Part shown: positions 1-9,705 of the stretch, piece after piece
Position numbering within the stretch: position 1 is the first letter of the stretch
Layout of the letters: the number at the start of each line of letters is the position of its first letter
Source of the DNA: Tannerella sp.
GTDB lineage: Bacteria > Bacteroidota > Bacteroidia > Bacteroidales > Tannerellaceae
Direction of reading: 5' to 3'
Length of the DNA stretch: 34,645 nucleotides
NCBI GenBank assembly: GCA_031260575.1
Contig: JAIRJR010000341.1
Location: 1-34,645 of the forward strand
Notes under the pieces: model-generated
Seen by the model: the letters and a program-made list of their open reading frames with translations, nothing else
What the model was told of the DNA's origin: nothing
Database searches by the model: none
Program-made: the position numbers and the translations under genes

Positions 1-2
1 TC

Positions 3-1289
3 GGCGGTTACAGTCTTTTGACCGAATCGGACGGAGCGAGTTATGGGATGGGGATGGTGAACCTCACCGACTGGAAAGATCGGAAAAAATCGGCTTTGGA
101 AATGATGGACGACTTCAAAGGCAGGGTGGGACATATCAAGGACGCCCAAATTGAATTTTTCTTCCCGCCGGCAGTTCCCGGATTTGGTAATGCCAGTGGC
201 TTTGAAGTCCGCTTATTGGATTTAGCCGGAGGGTCGATAGAAGATTTGGGCGAGGTGTCCGAAACATTCCTCAATGCGTTGAACAATCATCCGCAACTGC
301 AAAACGTCAGTACGGGTTTTAACCTTAACTTCCCGCGTTATTTGCTTCATGCCGACCTGCAAAAAGCGGCGCAATTGGGCGTTAATGTTGACGAAGCAAT
401 GGAAGCGATGCAATCGTACATCGGCAGTTATTATGCCACCAGCTTTATCCTCTTCGGGCATAAATACAGGGTGATGCTTCAGGCTGCGCCGGAGTTTCGG
501 GCTAACCCGGAGGATATTTTCCGCTTTTACGCCAAGAATAAAGACGACGAAATGGTGCCATTCTCGAATTTCATGACGGCAGAAAAGAGTTACGGTCCCG
601 AACAAATAACCCGATATAACATGTACACTTCGGCGATGCTGAACGGCGAAGCGGCGCCGGGCGTCAGTTCCGGACAGGCGATTGCCGCCATTGAAGAGGT
701 AGCCAAACGCACGCTTCCAAAAGGCTATGGCATCGAATGGTCGGGAATATCACGTGAAGAACAGGCGCAGGGCAATCAGGCGATATGGATTTTTGTGATT
801 TGCCTGTTGTTTGTTTACCTATTGTTGAGCGCCCAATACGAGAGCTGGCTATTGCCCATTCCTGTGGTTTTGTCGCTTCCGGCAGGTGTTTTCGGTACAT
901 TTATATTTCTGAAACTGTTAGGGCTGGAAAATAATATTTATGCGCAAGTCGCATTGATTATGCTCATCGGATTGCTCGGCAAAAATGCCATCCTTATTAT
1001 CGAAATGGCAAACCAATTCAGGCGTGAGAAAGGCATGTCGATCATGGAAGCCGCCATCAAAGGCGCCATGGTTCGTCTTCGCCCGATTCTGATGACCTCG
1101 TTTGCCTTTATCTTCGGGTTGATTCCCCTGATGATAGCCACCGGTGCAGGCGCTCTCGGCAACCGTACCATCGGTACGGCAGCAGCAGGAGGTATGTTAA
1201 TTGGTACATTGGCAGGGATTTTTCTGGTGCCGGGGTTGTATATTATCTTTGAAATGATCGGTTCGAAATTTAAAACATCAAAGTCATGA
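3..1289 (+). CDS. RND-family efflux transporter permease, C-terminal part (5' end outside window)
   Basis: Inner-membrane pump subunit of a tripartite efflux system (AcrB/MexB type), driven by the proton gradient. Only about the last 429 codons are present. The frame is open to the window edge, so the TTG at 18 is not a real start. The first ~250 visible residues form the second periplasmic (porter/docking) domain. From about residue 255 come the last transmembrane helices, including the AcrB-like signature IGLLGKNAILIIEMANQ and the following amphipathic stretch MEAAIKGAMVRLRPILMTS. The stop TGA overlaps the ATG of the next gene (ATGA), so the two are translationally coupled, as is common for a pump and its outer-membrane factor. 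The adaptor (membrane fusion protein) gene is presumably upstream. Substrate cannot be predicted; hydrophobe/amphiphile efflux is the usual role of this branch. Confidence 0.93.
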   Translation, partial: GGYSLLTESDGASYGMGMVNLTDWKDRKKSALEMMDDFKGRVGHIKDAQIEFFFPPAVPGFGNASGFEVRLLDLAGGSIEDLGEVSETFLNALNNHPQLQNVSTGFNLNFPRYLLHADLQKAAQLGVNVDEAMEAMQSYIGSYYATSFILFGHKYRVMLQAAPEFRANPEDIFRFYAKNKDDEMVPFSNFMTAEKSYGPEQITRYNMYTSAMLNGEAAPGVSSGQAIAAIEEVAKRTLPKGYGIEWSGISREEQAQGNQAIWIFVICLLFVYLLLSAQYESWLLPIPVVLSLPAGVFGTFIFLKLLGLENNIYAQVALIMLIGLLGKNAILIIEMANQFRREKGMSIMEAAIKGAMVRLRPILMTSFAFIFGLIPLMIATGAGALGNRTIGTAAAGGMLIGTLAGIFLVPGLYIIFEMIGSKFKTSKS

Positions 1290-2695
1290 AAACCAAAATA
1301 ATCGTAAAAATCTTATTAATCATACAAATCATCGTTCAGACAGGATGTGCTTCGCAAAAAATTACCCAAACCGAACAAATCTATCTTCCTGATAATTATA
1401 TTGTTGCATCTGACTCAACAACAATAGCCGCTATCCGGTGGATGGACTTTTTCTCCGATACCCATCTTCAGGAATATATCCGTACTGCTTTAAACAACAA
1501 CTATTCCTATACCGTAGCGCTGGAGCGTGTCAATCAGGCGCGTTTGGTCTTACTGCAAAGCAAAATGGCTTACCTGCCTCAATTGGATGCAGGCGTTTCG
1601 GCCGGAATACAGCGTTTTGGCGAGTATCACATGGATGGCATCGGAAACCGCGAATCATCAACACCCATCCCCGACCCCTACCGCGATTTCAATCTGGGTT
1701 TGCGGTTCGGATGGGAACTGAATGTGGCGGGGAAACTGAAACATCAGAAAAGAGCAGCGTTGGCAAGGTATATGGCAAGTGAAGAAGCGTTGAATTATAC
1801 CCGTTCGTTATTGGTATGCGAAGTTGCAACCATCTACTATGAGTTAATCGGTCTTGACAAACGTCAAACCATTTACAGCCGGTATATTGAATCGCTGAAC
1901 GCCTCCTTGTCATTATCCCGTGAATTGGTGGCGGAAGGTTTTGAGACCTCGCTTGCCGCCGAACAGTTCGAAACAAAGATCTTATCACTCCAAAGCATTA
2001 TCTTATGGGAAAAACATGAGATATCGGTTAAGGAACGTGCACTTGCCGTATTGTTAGGCGGTCTGCCGATTGAATTTGTACGGATGGATTTTGAACAAGC
2101 CAATGTACTGAATTATCCGGTACAAACAGGTCTTCCGGCACAAATCATCCGGTATCGGCCGGATATCCGCGAAGCGGAACTGCAATTGCAGGCTTCAAAA
2201 TTGGATGTTGCTGTTGCGCACGCCGCCTTTTTCCCGTCAATAGTCATTGGCGGAGGCGGTGAATTTAATAGTTTCGAGTTATCGAAATGGTTCAAAACGC
2301 CGGCTTCATTTGTTTATGATATTGCAGCCGGATTAACGGCGCCAATATTCCGGCAACGTGAAATCCGCACCCTCTGGGAAAATGCAAAAAGCGAACAACG
2401 GATAGCCCTCAAAAACTACCATCAACAGGTTATCTCCGCATACGCCGAAGTATTGGACGTGCTTTCGGAAATTAAAACAACAGAAAGCATGCAACAACTT
2501 AAATATAAGGAAGTAGCCATCTATCACCGTTCGCAGGAAAGCGCTACGGAACTGTTCAAACTCGACTTTGCCGGATATTTGGAAGTGCTTTCGGTTATGG
2601 AAAAAAGCCTCGAAGCAGAACTGGAATATGCACATATATCCACCTCACATGCTATAACGCACATTCTTTTGTATCGTTCGTTGGGAGGTGGGTGA
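1286..2695 (+). CDS. Outer-membrane efflux factor lipoprotein (NodT/OprM-TolC family)
   Basis: Outer-membrane channel partner of the upstream RND pump. The 469-residue length is usual for OprM-type proteins. The N-terminus is a hydrophobic signal followed by a lipobox-like VQTGC with Cys-21 as the predicted lipidation site; the -3 Gln is not typical. Two repeated coiled-coil regions typical of TolC-like proteins are visible, including the phrase RYRPDIREAELQLQASKLDV, diagnostic of the NodT/OprM family (residues ~289-308). The start is the ATG that overlaps the pump stop codon. No terminator was recognised downstream; a 290-base non-coding gap follows. Lipoprotein status is inferred from the Cys alone. 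Confidence 0.92.
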   Translation: MKTKIIVKILLIIQIIVQTGCASQKITQTEQIYLPDNYIVASDSTTIAAIRWMDFFSDTHLQEYIRTALNNNYSYTVALERVNQARLVLLQSKMAYLPQLDAGVSAGIQRFGEYHMDGIGNRESSTPIPDPYRDFNLGLRFGWELNVAGKLKHQKRAALARYMASEEALNYTRSLLVCEVATIYYELIGLDKRQTIYSRYIESLNASLSLSRELVAEGFETSLAAEQFETKILSLQSIILWEKHEISVKERALAVLLGGLPIEFVRMDFEQANVLNYPVQTGLPAQIIRYRPDIREAELQLQASKLDVAVAHAAFFPSIVIGGGGEFNSFELSKWFKTPASFVYDIAAGLTAPIFRQREIRTLWENAKSEQRIALKNYHQQVISAYAEVLDVLSEIKTTESMQQLKYKEVAIYHRSQESATELFKLDFAGYLEVLSVMEKSLEAELEYAHISTSHAITHILLYRSLGGG

Positions 2696-2985
2696 AATAT
2701 CACCGTCGTAATCGGATAGAATGCCATGTTTATAAAAAACGAGGAAACTTTTTAACAATTAAGAATTAATAATTACGAGGGAGGCGAAACGGAGAAACAG
2801 GAGACGTTGAATATCCTGAATTATTCCTATCTTTGCGTTTGTTTATAGACAGCATAAGTGAAAAGATATGGTATTATATTCTTCAGGCACAGCAATTCAC
2901 TTTAGGTAGCAAAGGAGTTGGTGGAATTTTATAACGACAAACTTAGTTCGACGCAATAAAAGACTTTTTCATTGAAAGAAAAATA
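2696..2985. other. Intergenic region between efflux operon and dacB
   Basis: This 290-base stretch has no convincing open frame. It holds an AT-rich segment around 2735-2775 and one Bacteroidetes-type promoter (2807-2835), listed separately. If that promoter is used, dacB would have an untranslated leader of roughly 140 bases. I see no riboswitch fold, repeat or insertion-sequence end that I could defend. Confidence 0.6.
2807..2835 (+). promoter_or_regulatory. Bacteroidetes-type sigma-70 promoter for dacB
   Basis: TTG at 2807-2809 and TATCTTTG at 2828-2835 are separated by 18 bases. The second element matches the Bacteroidetes -7 consensus TAnnTTTG exactly; the -33 element is the TTG core and the spacing is at the short end. 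It lies about 150 bases upstream of the dacB start, in the only long gap nearby. Confidence 0.6.
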
Positions 2986-4464
2986 ATGAATAACAAATTA
3001 CCAACCGGCTTTTTCGGTCGCGCAGCCATAGTTCTGTGCTTTTTTGTATGTTATGTTCATACCATTGCGCAAGTGCCGCAACCTCTCCGTCTTTTTCTAC
3101 AAAAACCTGCTTTGCAGGGTGCCTCCGTATCTTTTATGGTCAAGGAAGTTGGTAGTGGGGATGTTCTTTATTGTTATGATACAGAACGGGAAATGACGCC
3201 GGCATCTGTAATGAAAACCGTTACCACAGCCACTGCACTCGAACTGTTAGGCGAAGATTTTTGTTTTGAAACATCGATTTTATACGACGGAGAGATTCGG
3301 GAAGGCATCCTCAACGGAAATCTTTATATTTACGGCAGTGGCGATCCGACCCTTAATTCATCCGAATTGGAAACAGTAAAGGACAGTATTTTGGTTTTAT
3401 GGACTTTGGCTATCCAAGAAGCCGGTATTCAACGAATTGCCGGACGGGTTATTGCCGATGAAAGTATCTTCGATACCGAAGGCGTTTCCATGAAATGGAT
3501 GAGGGAAGATTTGGGGAGCGGCTATGGACAAGGCAGTTATGGTCTCAATTTTTTCGACAATCAATATACGCTTTATTTGAGAACGGGAGCATCCGGCACT
3601 CAACCCGTCTTGTTAGGAACCGAACCGGCCATGCCCAATCTGACCTTTTATAACTACCTGAAAATTTCGCCCATTCCGTCAGATAGTACCTATATTGTCG
3701 GTTCGCCTTTTTCGAACGAACGATACCTCTATGGCGTGATGCGAACCAACCAAAACCGGGCAAGCATGAGAGGAGATATACCCGACCCTGCTCTTTCTTT
3801 GGCCAAATACTTTTCTGATTATCTTATAAATAACGGCATTGGCGTGGACATTGCGCCTTCGTGTCATCGTATCTTAACGCAATTGGGCGAATGGAAGAAT
3901 ACCTCACGCCATAAACTGCTCACAACGTATTCACCTCCGTTAAAAGAAATCGTTCGAATTACCAATTTTGTAAGTCATAATATGTATGCCGACGCCCTAC
4001 TAAAAACACTTGGTTTACAGTTTCAATCGAATCACCCGGAAGTGGCTTCATCTTTCGAGAAAGGTTCCATTATCATCAAAGATTATTGGAAAAAGAAGGG
4101 TTTGAATACAACCTCGCTTAGGATATTTGACGGTAGCGGACTGGCAATTACAAATAAGGTAACCGTCGAATTTCTGTGCGACATGTATATTTATATGGCT
4201 ACACAATCTAATATGTCCGGCTGCTTTATCGGATCTTTGCCGCAACCCGGCTTAGACGGAACGGTTCGAAACTTTCTCAGAGGCTCTTCCTTACAGGGAA
4301 AAACCCGTCTGAAAAGCGGCAGTATGAGCTGGGTACAGTGTTTTGGAGGGTATATCACAAAAGACGGAAAACAGTATGCTGTCGCCCTTTTGATAAATAA
4401 CTTCTCTGGCCGTTCAAATCTTTTAAGAGGCAACATTGAAGCGTTACTTCTATCGCTTTTTTAA
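2986..4464 (+). CDS. dacB: D-alanyl-D-alanine carboxypeptidase/endopeptidase, PBP4 type (peptidase S13)
   Basis: Periplasmic penicillin-binding protein that trims or cleaves peptide cross-links of peptidoglycan. An N-terminal signal peptide is visible (hydrophobic residues ~12-28, ending near IAQ). All three active-site motifs of the SxxK acyl-transferase superfamily are present in order: SVMK (74-77, nucleophile Ser-74), SHN (330-332) and KSG (443-445). FDGSGLA (381-387) and the GDPTL phrase (~119-123) are typical S13 landmarks. The long span between the first two motifs fits the inserted domains of PBP4. At 492 residues it has the expected length. It is preceded by its own promoter and followed by an 80-base gap with the next promoter, so it is probably monocistronic. 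Confidence 0.93.
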   Translation: MNNKLPTGFFGRAAIVLCFFVCYVHTIAQVPQPLRLFLQKPALQGASVSFMVKEVGSGDVLYCYDTEREMTPASVMKTVTTATALELLGEDFCFETSILYDGEIREGILNGNLYIYGSGDPTLNSSELETVKDSILVLWTLAIQEAGIQRIAGRVIADESIFDTEGVSMKWMREDLGSGYGQGSYGLNFFDNQYTLYLRTGASGTQPVLLGTEPAMPNLTFYNYLKISPIPSDSTYIVGSPFSNERYLYGVMRTNQNRASMRGDIPDPALSLAKYFSDYLINNGIGVDIAPSCHRILTQLGEWKNTSRHKLLTTYSPPLKEIVRITNFVSHNMYADALLKTLGLQFQSNHPEVASSFEKGSIIIKDYWKKKGLNTTSLRIFDGSGLAITNKVTVEFLCDMYIYMATQSNMSGCFIGSLPQPGLDGTVRNFLRGSSLQGKTRLKSGSMSWVQCFGGYITKDGKQYAVALLINNFSGRSNLLRGNIEALLLSLF

Positions 4465-4514
4465 AAAACCGGATAAAAAAAACATATTTTCCCTATTATT
4501 GTCAACAAAATCAC

Positions 4515-4522
4515 TACTTTTG
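4515..4522 (+). promoter_or_regulatory. Candidate -7 element (TACTTTTG) upstream of the GNAT-fold gene
   Basis: TACTTTTG matches the Bacteroidetes -7 consensus TAnnTTTG and ends 22 bases before the ATG at 4545. No good TTTG lies at the expected 19-21 base distance; the nearest TTG (4499-4501) is only 13 bases away. I therefore call only the -7 half. Confidence 0.4.
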
Positions 4523-4544
4523 TCGACTTATTTGAATCGGAAGT

Positions 4545-5672
4545 ATGGAAGTAGAGATTAAAGAGGCGACGACTAAGAAGGAACTGAGGAAGTTTGTGAA
4601 GTTCAACATTGGGTTGTATAAGGATTGTCCTTATCATGTTCCGGGATTGATTGATGAAGAGCTGATGACCTTGTCGAAGGATAAAAATCCGGCTTTCGAA
4701 ATAGCGGAAGCGATTTATTTTCTGGCCTATAAAGGCGAAAAGGTTGTGGGTAGGATTGCCGGTATTATCAATCACAGGAATAATGAAACTTATCACAAGA
4801 AAAACGTCCGATTTGGATTTGTCGATTTTATTGATGATGTTGAAGTGGTTGATAAACTGTTTTACGCCGTCGAACACTGGGCGAAAGAAAAAGGGATGGA
4901 GGTGATACACGGGCCATTGGGCTTCACCGACCTCGACCATGAAGGGATGTTGATAGAAGGTTTCGACCAGATGGGTACAATGGCGGCTCTATATAATTAC
5001 GACTACTACCCAAAGCATCTTGTACGGATGGGATACGAAAAAGACCTTGATTGGAAGGAATTTAAAATTTTCATTCCCAAAGAAATACCCGAAAAGCATA
5101 TGCGTATCGGAGAGATCGTTAAGAAAAAATACGGACTGACAATTCTCAAATTCAAAAAGAGAAAAGATATTTGGCCGTATGCACAAAATATCTTTGATAC
5201 ATTAAACAAAGCCTATGCTCATCTCTATGGGTTTACCAAGCTGACCCCCAAACAGATCGACTACTATGTGAAAATGTATATTCCGATACTCAGATTAGAT
5301 ATGATCACACTGATATTAAGAGAATCTGATGACGCTGTCGTTGGTTTTGGCATCGCATTACCCAATCTTTCGCAGGCGCTTCGGAAAGCAAAAGGACGAT
5401 TCTTCCCGTTTGGTTTTATTCCACTCTTGAAGGCGCTGAATACAAAGACTAAAGTAGTTGATCTTTATTTGATCGGCGTCCTTCCCGAATATCAGAATAA
5501 AGGTGTGAACGCATTGTTATTTACGGACTTGATTCCTGTATTTAATAAATTAGGAGTTGTTTATGCAGAAAGTAATCCCGAACTCGAAACAAACAATGCC
5601 GTTCAGGCTCAATGGGATTATTTCAAGATCGAGCATCACAAAACAAGAAGGGCTTTTAGCAAACAATTATAA
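4545..5672 (+). CDS. GNAT-fold N-acetyltransferase-like protein, function unknown
   Basis: A 375-residue soluble protein with no signal peptide or membrane segment. It resembles the large GNAT-like proteins common in Bacteroidetes. An N-terminal beta-strand pattern (FLAYKGEKVVGRIAGIINHR, ~65-84) looks like GNAT strands 2-4. The C-terminal part contains VDLYLIGVLPEYQNKGVNALLF (~305-326), the likely acetyl-CoA-binding motif A region with its Q-N-K-G-V loop, followed by ESNPELETNN, which often marks the last strand-helix of such enzymes. The substrate is unknown. It sits between two housekeeping genes with a candidate promoter in front, and I see no link to either neighbour. Confidence 0.75.
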   Translation: MEVEIKEATTKKELRKFVKFNIGLYKDCPYHVPGLIDEELMTLSKDKNPAFEIAEAIYFLAYKGEKVVGRIAGIINHRNNETYHKKNVRFGFVDFIDDVEVVDKLFYAVEHWAKEKGMEVIHGPLGFTDLDHEGMLIEGFDQMGTMAALYNYDYYPKHLVRMGYEKDLDWKEFKIFIPKEIPEKHMRIGEIVKKKYGLTILKFKKRKDIWPYAQNIFDTLNKAYAHLYGFTKLTPKQIDYYVKMYIPILRLDMITLILRESDDAVVGFGIALPNLSQALRKAKGRFFPFGFIPLLKALNTKTKVVDLYLIGVLPEYQNKGVNALLFTDLIPVFNKLGVVYAESNPELETNNAVQAQWDYFKIEHHKTRRAFSKQL

Positions 5673-5731
5673 ACAGCAAGTATGAAGCGAAATATCTTTC
5701 GCCCTTATCTGACAAATATTTGTAAACATCT

Positions 5732-7612
5732 ATGAACGAATTTAATTCATCTTTTCAAGTTCAGACAGCTTATGTCGACGACGATGTCATTACACTGGAA
5801 TGGAAAGAACATATTCGCTTGCGTCCCGGAATGTATATCGGGAAATTGGGCGACGGAACATCGGCAGATGATGGCATCTATGTGTTACTCAAGGAAGTAT
5901 TAGACAATTCCATTGATGAATATATGATGGGGTACGGAAAAAGCATTTCGGTTTCCATCCGGGACGGAGAGGTGACCGTTCGTGATTATGGACGCGGAGT
6001 GCCTCTGAATAAGGTAGTTGACGTTTCGAGCCGGATGAATACAGGCGCTAAATACGATAGCAAAGCATTCAAAAAATCAGTCGGGTTGAATGGCGTTGGT
6101 ATCAAGGCGGCCAATGCGTTGAGCCGTTATTTCAGGATCGCCAGTTTCCGAGAAAAAGAATCGAAAGAGGTCGAATATGAACGGGCTGACATTGTACGTC
6201 AAACCGAAATTGTCGAAACGTCGGAGAAAAATGGCACTTTGGTGTCTTTCATTCCTGATAATGAGATTTTCATAAACTATGCTTATCAGGATGAATATGT
6301 TGAAAACTTGTTGAAAAATTATGTATTTTTAAACACCGGACTGACAATCAATTATAACGGAAAACCATTCCATTCGAAAAACGGTTTAGCCGACTTATTG
6401 AATGAACGTATGACAACCGAACCATTATACCCCGTTATTCACCTGAAAGGAGATGATATTGAGGTTGTTATTACTCACGGAAATCAATATGGCGAAGAAT
6501 ATTATTCGTTTGTCAACGGTCAATATACCACGCAGGGAGGTACACATCTTTCGGCTTTTCGGGAGTCGGTATCCCGTGTAATCAAAGAATATTTTAACAA
6601 GGGCTTTGAATACTCCGATATCCGTTCGGGGATTGTAGGCGCTATCAGTATCAAGGTAGTCGAACCGGTATTTGAAAGCCAGACAAAAACAAAGTTAGGG
6701 TCGAAAGACATTGCCCCCGACGGACCTTCCATTTCAAAATTTATCGGCGATTTCATCAAAAAAGAATTAGATAATTACCTTCATATTAACTCGTCTACCT
6801 CAGATGTTTTACTCCGTAAGATCATGGAATCGGAGAAAGAACGCAAAGCGATTGCCGGAATAACCAAATTAGCCCGCGAGCGTGCGAAAAAAGCCAATCT
6901 GCATAATAAAAAACTGCGTGATTGCCGCATACACCTCAACGATGCTAAAGGCGACGACAGAGAAAACGCGAGTATCTTTATCACTGAGGGCGATTCGGCG
7001 AGTGGTTCAATCACCAAAAGCCGCGATCCGAATTTGCAGGCTGTATTTAGCCTTCGCGGCAAACCGCTGAATTGTTTCGGATTAACCAAAAAGGTGGTTT
7101 ATGAAAACGAAGAATTCAACCTCTTGCAGGCTGCACTGAATATCGAAGATGGCCTTGAAGGGTTAAGATACAATAAGGTCATTATTGCAACCGACGCCGA
7201 TGTCGACGGCATGCATATTCGCCTGTTACTTATCACTTTCTTCCTTCAGTTTTTTCCCGACTTAATCAAGCGCAACCATGTTTTTATCCTGCAAACGCCT
7301 CTCTTCCGCGTGCGTAACAAGCAGAAAACCATTTATTGCTACAGCGAGGAAGAACGTCAGAAGGCGATCAAGGAGTTAGGTAAGAATCCGGAAATTACGC
7401 GCTTCAAAGGGTTGGGAGAGATTTCGCCCGATGAGTTCAAACACTTTATTAGTGGAGATATTCGATTAGACCCTGTCTCCATTAAGAAAGAAGATTTGAT
7501 AAAAGAGATGCTGGAGTTTTACATGGGCAAAAACACAATGGACAGACAAAATTTCATTATCCGGAATCTTGTTGTAGAAGAAGACTTTGAAAATGCAGAC
7601 CTCGCATCGTGA
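5732..7612 (+). CDS. parE: DNA topoisomerase IV subunit B (type IIA topoisomerase ATPase subunit)
   Basis: ATPase and Toprim subunit of topoisomerase IV, which decatenates and relaxes DNA with ParC (not in the window). The GHKL ATPase motifs are intact: catalytic Glu-55 and Mg-binding Asn-59 in [17 protein letters not shown] (86-91 region) and GLNGVGIK (118-125). The switch-lysine phrase QTKTKLG is at 317-323. The Toprim domain has TEGDSASGS (418-426) and TDADVDG (487-493), the metal-binding DxD. The C-terminus contains [13 protein letters not shown] prefer ParE over GyrB because the N-terminal signature [20 protein letters not shown] is that of Bacteroidetes ParE; the 626-residue length also fits. 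The 59-base gap upstream has only an imperfect -7 (TATCTTTC at 5693). Confidence 0.93.
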   Translation: MNEFNSSFQVQTAYVDDDVITLEWKEHIRLRPGMYIGKLGDGTSADDGIYVLLKEVLDNSIDEYMMGYGKSISVSIRDGEVTVRDYGRGVPLNKVVDVSSRMNTGAKYDSKAFKKSVGLNGVGIKAANALSRYFRIASFREKESKEVEYERADIVRQTEIVETSEKNGTLVSFIPDNEIFINYAYQDEYVENLLKNYVFLNTGLTINYNGKPFHSKNGLADLLNERMTTEPLYPVIHLKGDDIEVVITHGNQYGEEYYSFVNGQYTTQGGTHLSAFRESVSRVIKEYFNKGFEYSDIRSGIVGAISIKVVEPVFESQTKTKLGSKDIAPDGPSISKFIGDFIKKELDNYLHINSSTSDVLLRKIMESEKERKAIAGITKLARERAKKANLHNKKLRDCRIHLNDAKGDDRENASIFITEGDSASGSITKSRDPNLQAVFSLRGKPLNCFGLTKKVVYENEEFNLLQAALNIEDGLEGLRYNKVIIATDADVDGMHIRLLLITFFLQFFPDLIKRNHVFILQTPLFRVRNKQKTIYCYSEEERQKAIKELGKNPEITRFKGLGEISPDEFKHFISGDIRLDPVSIKKEDLIKEMLEFYMGKNTMDRQNFIIRNLVVEEDFENADLAS

Positions 7613-7628
7613 TAATGATTAGTTGTTC

Positions 7629-8117
7629 ATGGAAATAAAACGAGCCATATTCCCCGGTACATTCGATCCGTTTACAATCGGCCATCAATCGTTGGTAAAC
7701 CGTGCGTTGAAATTGGTAGACGAACTGATCATCTCTATTGGGGTAAATCAAAATAAGCCGGGATTTTTCCCTTTGGAAAAACGAAAAGAAGCCATCACCG
7801 ATCTTTATCGGGATAATCCACAGGTGAAGGTGATGACGTATGACTCTCCGACCGTTGATTTTGCCGAATCGGTAGGCGCCCGGTTTATCTTACGCGGCAT
7901 CCGTACCGTCAACGATTTCGAATACGAAAAAACAATTGCAGATGTAAACAGAACCATCTCTGGCATTGAGACGTTTATTCTTTTCACGGAACCAGAACAT
8001 ACGCATATCAGTTCAAGCGTTGTGCGTGAATTGTTAAAATTCAATAAAGACATTTCCCATTTTGTCCCCAAAGAGTCAATTCTTTATCATACAATAAATA
8101 AGACAGATGAATCATAA
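7629..8117 (+). CDS. coaD: Pantetheine-phosphate adenylyltransferase
   Basis: Catalyses the fourth step of coenzyme A synthesis, transfer of AMP from ATP to 4'-phosphopantetheine. The nucleotidyltransferase signature TIGH follows PGTFDPF near the N-terminus. [12 protein letters not shown] (~residues 91-102) and ISSSVVREL near 130 are family-specific. I chose the ATG at 7629, giving 162 residues and the typical start [15 protein letters not shown]; a TTG at 7623 would add only two residues. It starts 16 bases after parE ends and overlaps the next gene by 11 bases, so the three are probably co-transcribed. Confidence 0.95.
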   Translation: MEIKRAIFPGTFDPFTIGHQSLVNRALKLVDELIISIGVNQNKPGFFPLEKRKEAITDLYRDNPQVKVMTYDSPTVDFAESVGARFILRGIRTVNDFEYEKTIADVNRTISGIETFILFTEPEHTHISSSVVRELLKFNKDISHFVPKESILYHTINKTDES

Positions 8118-9705
8118 ATTTCAATCCGTATTGATCGTGATGCTACTGATCAGTGTCAGCTTGTTTGCCCAACAAAGGATGCCGATCAATGATAACCTGC
8201 AAAAACTTTTACAGGCAGCTTATTTTATTTCAAACGGTTATGTCGAACCCACCGACGAAAAGAAAATTGTTGAGGATGCGATCAGGGGGATGCTCGAAAA
8301 ATTAGATCCCCACTCCGACTATTCCGACCCAACAGAAACAAAAGAACTGACAGAGCCGCTCGAAAGCAATTTTGATGGGATTGGCATTCAGTTTAATATG
8401 CTCAACGACACCTTATATGTGGTACAGGTTATTTCAGGCGGGCCTTCTGAAAAAGTAGGTTTATTGGCAGGCGACCGGATTATAATGGTTGAAGATTCGA
8501 CGATCGCGGGAGTGGGTATGCGAAATACCGACATCCAAAAGCGTCTGCGAGGCGCTAAAGGGACGGAAGTACGCATCAAAGTGAAAAGAGGCGGAATCAG
8601 CGAATTGCTTGAATTTAATATTACGCGGGATCGAATTCCGCTTTACAGTTTGGATGCAGCATATATGCTTGATCAAACCACGGGTTTTCTCCGGTTCAAC
8701 CGTTTTGCTTTATCCACTGTCAACGAATTTAGAGAGGCGATTGACACACTCAAAAAACAGGGCATGGAGAACCTGATTCTCGACCTGCAAAGCAACGGAG
8801 GCGGCTATCTCCACATAGCCAACGAGTTGGCTGATGACTTCTTGGAAAAAGGGCAATTGATCGTCTATACACAAGGAAACAGGTCGCCAAGAGAGAATGT
8901 ACATGCAACCGAGAAGGGCAGTTTCGAAAAAGGAAGGTTAGTGATTATGGTTGACGAAACATCGGCATCAGCAAGCGAGATTCTTTCGGGGGCTGTGCAG
9001 GATTGGGACAGGGGTGTTATCCTGGGACGCCGCACATTTGGCAAAGGGCTTGTACAGCGGCCTATCCCTTTGCCCGATGGCTCGATGATACGTTTGACCA
9101 TTGCCCGCTACTACACCCCAAGCGGGCGATTCATTCAAAAACCCTATACCAGCGGAGAAGGGCGGGAATACAGCCGCGACTTGATAGATCGTTATAACCG
9201 CGGCGAATTTATGAGCGCCGACAGCATTCATTTTCCGGATTCTTTGAAACATAGTACATTGGTTTCCAAGCGGACGGTTTATGGTGGCGGCGGAATTATG
9301 CCCGATGTATTTATTCCAATCGATACTTCCTATACGGATTATCATCGCCGCATATCCAATTTAGGGCTGATCGTCCGTATAGTAATGAATTATATTGACA
9401 GCAACCGGACGAAGTTAACGAAAGAATATCCGAATATCGGACAGTTCAAAGCAAATTTCAACTTATCTGAAGAATTGCTACAACAACTTGTGACATTGGC
9501 AACAGAAGAAAAAATAGAATATAACGAAGAACAATATATCAAAGCGAAACCCCTGATAACACTTCATTTAAAGGCGCTTATCGCTCGTGATTTATTTAAT
9601 ATGAACGAATATTTCCAGGTGATCAACGATGATAATCAAAGCTTGAAAGAAGCCCTGCGAATCATTAACGACCCGGACGAATATAATAGGATTTTAAGAA
9701 ATTGA
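8107..9705 (+). CDS. C-terminal processing peptidase, S41 family (CtpA/Prc-like)
   Basis: Secreted serine protease with a PDZ substrate-recognition domain, acting in the periplasm on protein C-termini. Residues 1-22 are a signal peptide ending at FAQQ. The PDZ domain lies at about 85-165, with GIGIQFN and [14 protein letters not shown]. The protease core contains DLQSNGGG (226-233) and the catalytic dyad Ser-288 (in TSASASEI) and Lys-313 (in FGKGLVQ). The 25-residue spacing equals that of E. coli Prc Ser-430/Lys-455. The C-terminal ~150 residues after [12 protein letters not shown] form a helical tail seen in Bacteroidetes members. Its stop overlaps the TTG start of the helicase gene, and its start lies inside coaD. 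Confidence 0.93.
   Translation: MNHKFQSVLIVMLLISVSLFAQQRMPINDNLQKLLQAAYFISNGYVEPTDEKKIVEDAIRGMLEKLDPHSDYSDPTETKELTEPLESNFDGIGIQFNMLNDTLYVVQVISGGPSEKVGLLAGDRIIMVEDSTIAGVGMRNTDIQKRLRGAKGTEVRIKVKRGGISELLEFNITRDRIPLYSLDAAYMLDQTTGFLRFNRFALSTVNEFREAIDTLKKQGMENLILDLQSNGGGYLHIANELADDFLEKGQLIVYTQGNRSPRENVHATEKGSFEKGRLVIMVDETSASASEILSGAVQDWDRGVILGRRTFGKGLVQRPIPLPDGSMIRLTIARYYTPSGRFIQKPYTSGEGREYSRDLIDRYNRGEFMSADSIHFPDSLKHSTLVSKRTVYGGGGIMPDVFIPIDTSYTDYHRRISNLGLIVRIVMNYIDSNRTKLTKEYPNIGQFKANFNLSEELLQQLVTLATEEKIEYNEEQYIKAKPLITLHLKALIARDLFNMNEYFQVINDDNQSLKEALRIINDPDEYNRILRN

Noticed and set aside
2735-2775. AT-rich stretch after the efflux operon as a mobile-element remnant
   Set aside because: No inverted repeats, target duplication or transposase fragment can be seen.
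5693-5700. TATCTTTC as a promoter for parE
   Set aside because: The last base departs from TAnnTTTG and there is no TTG at a suitable distance upstream.
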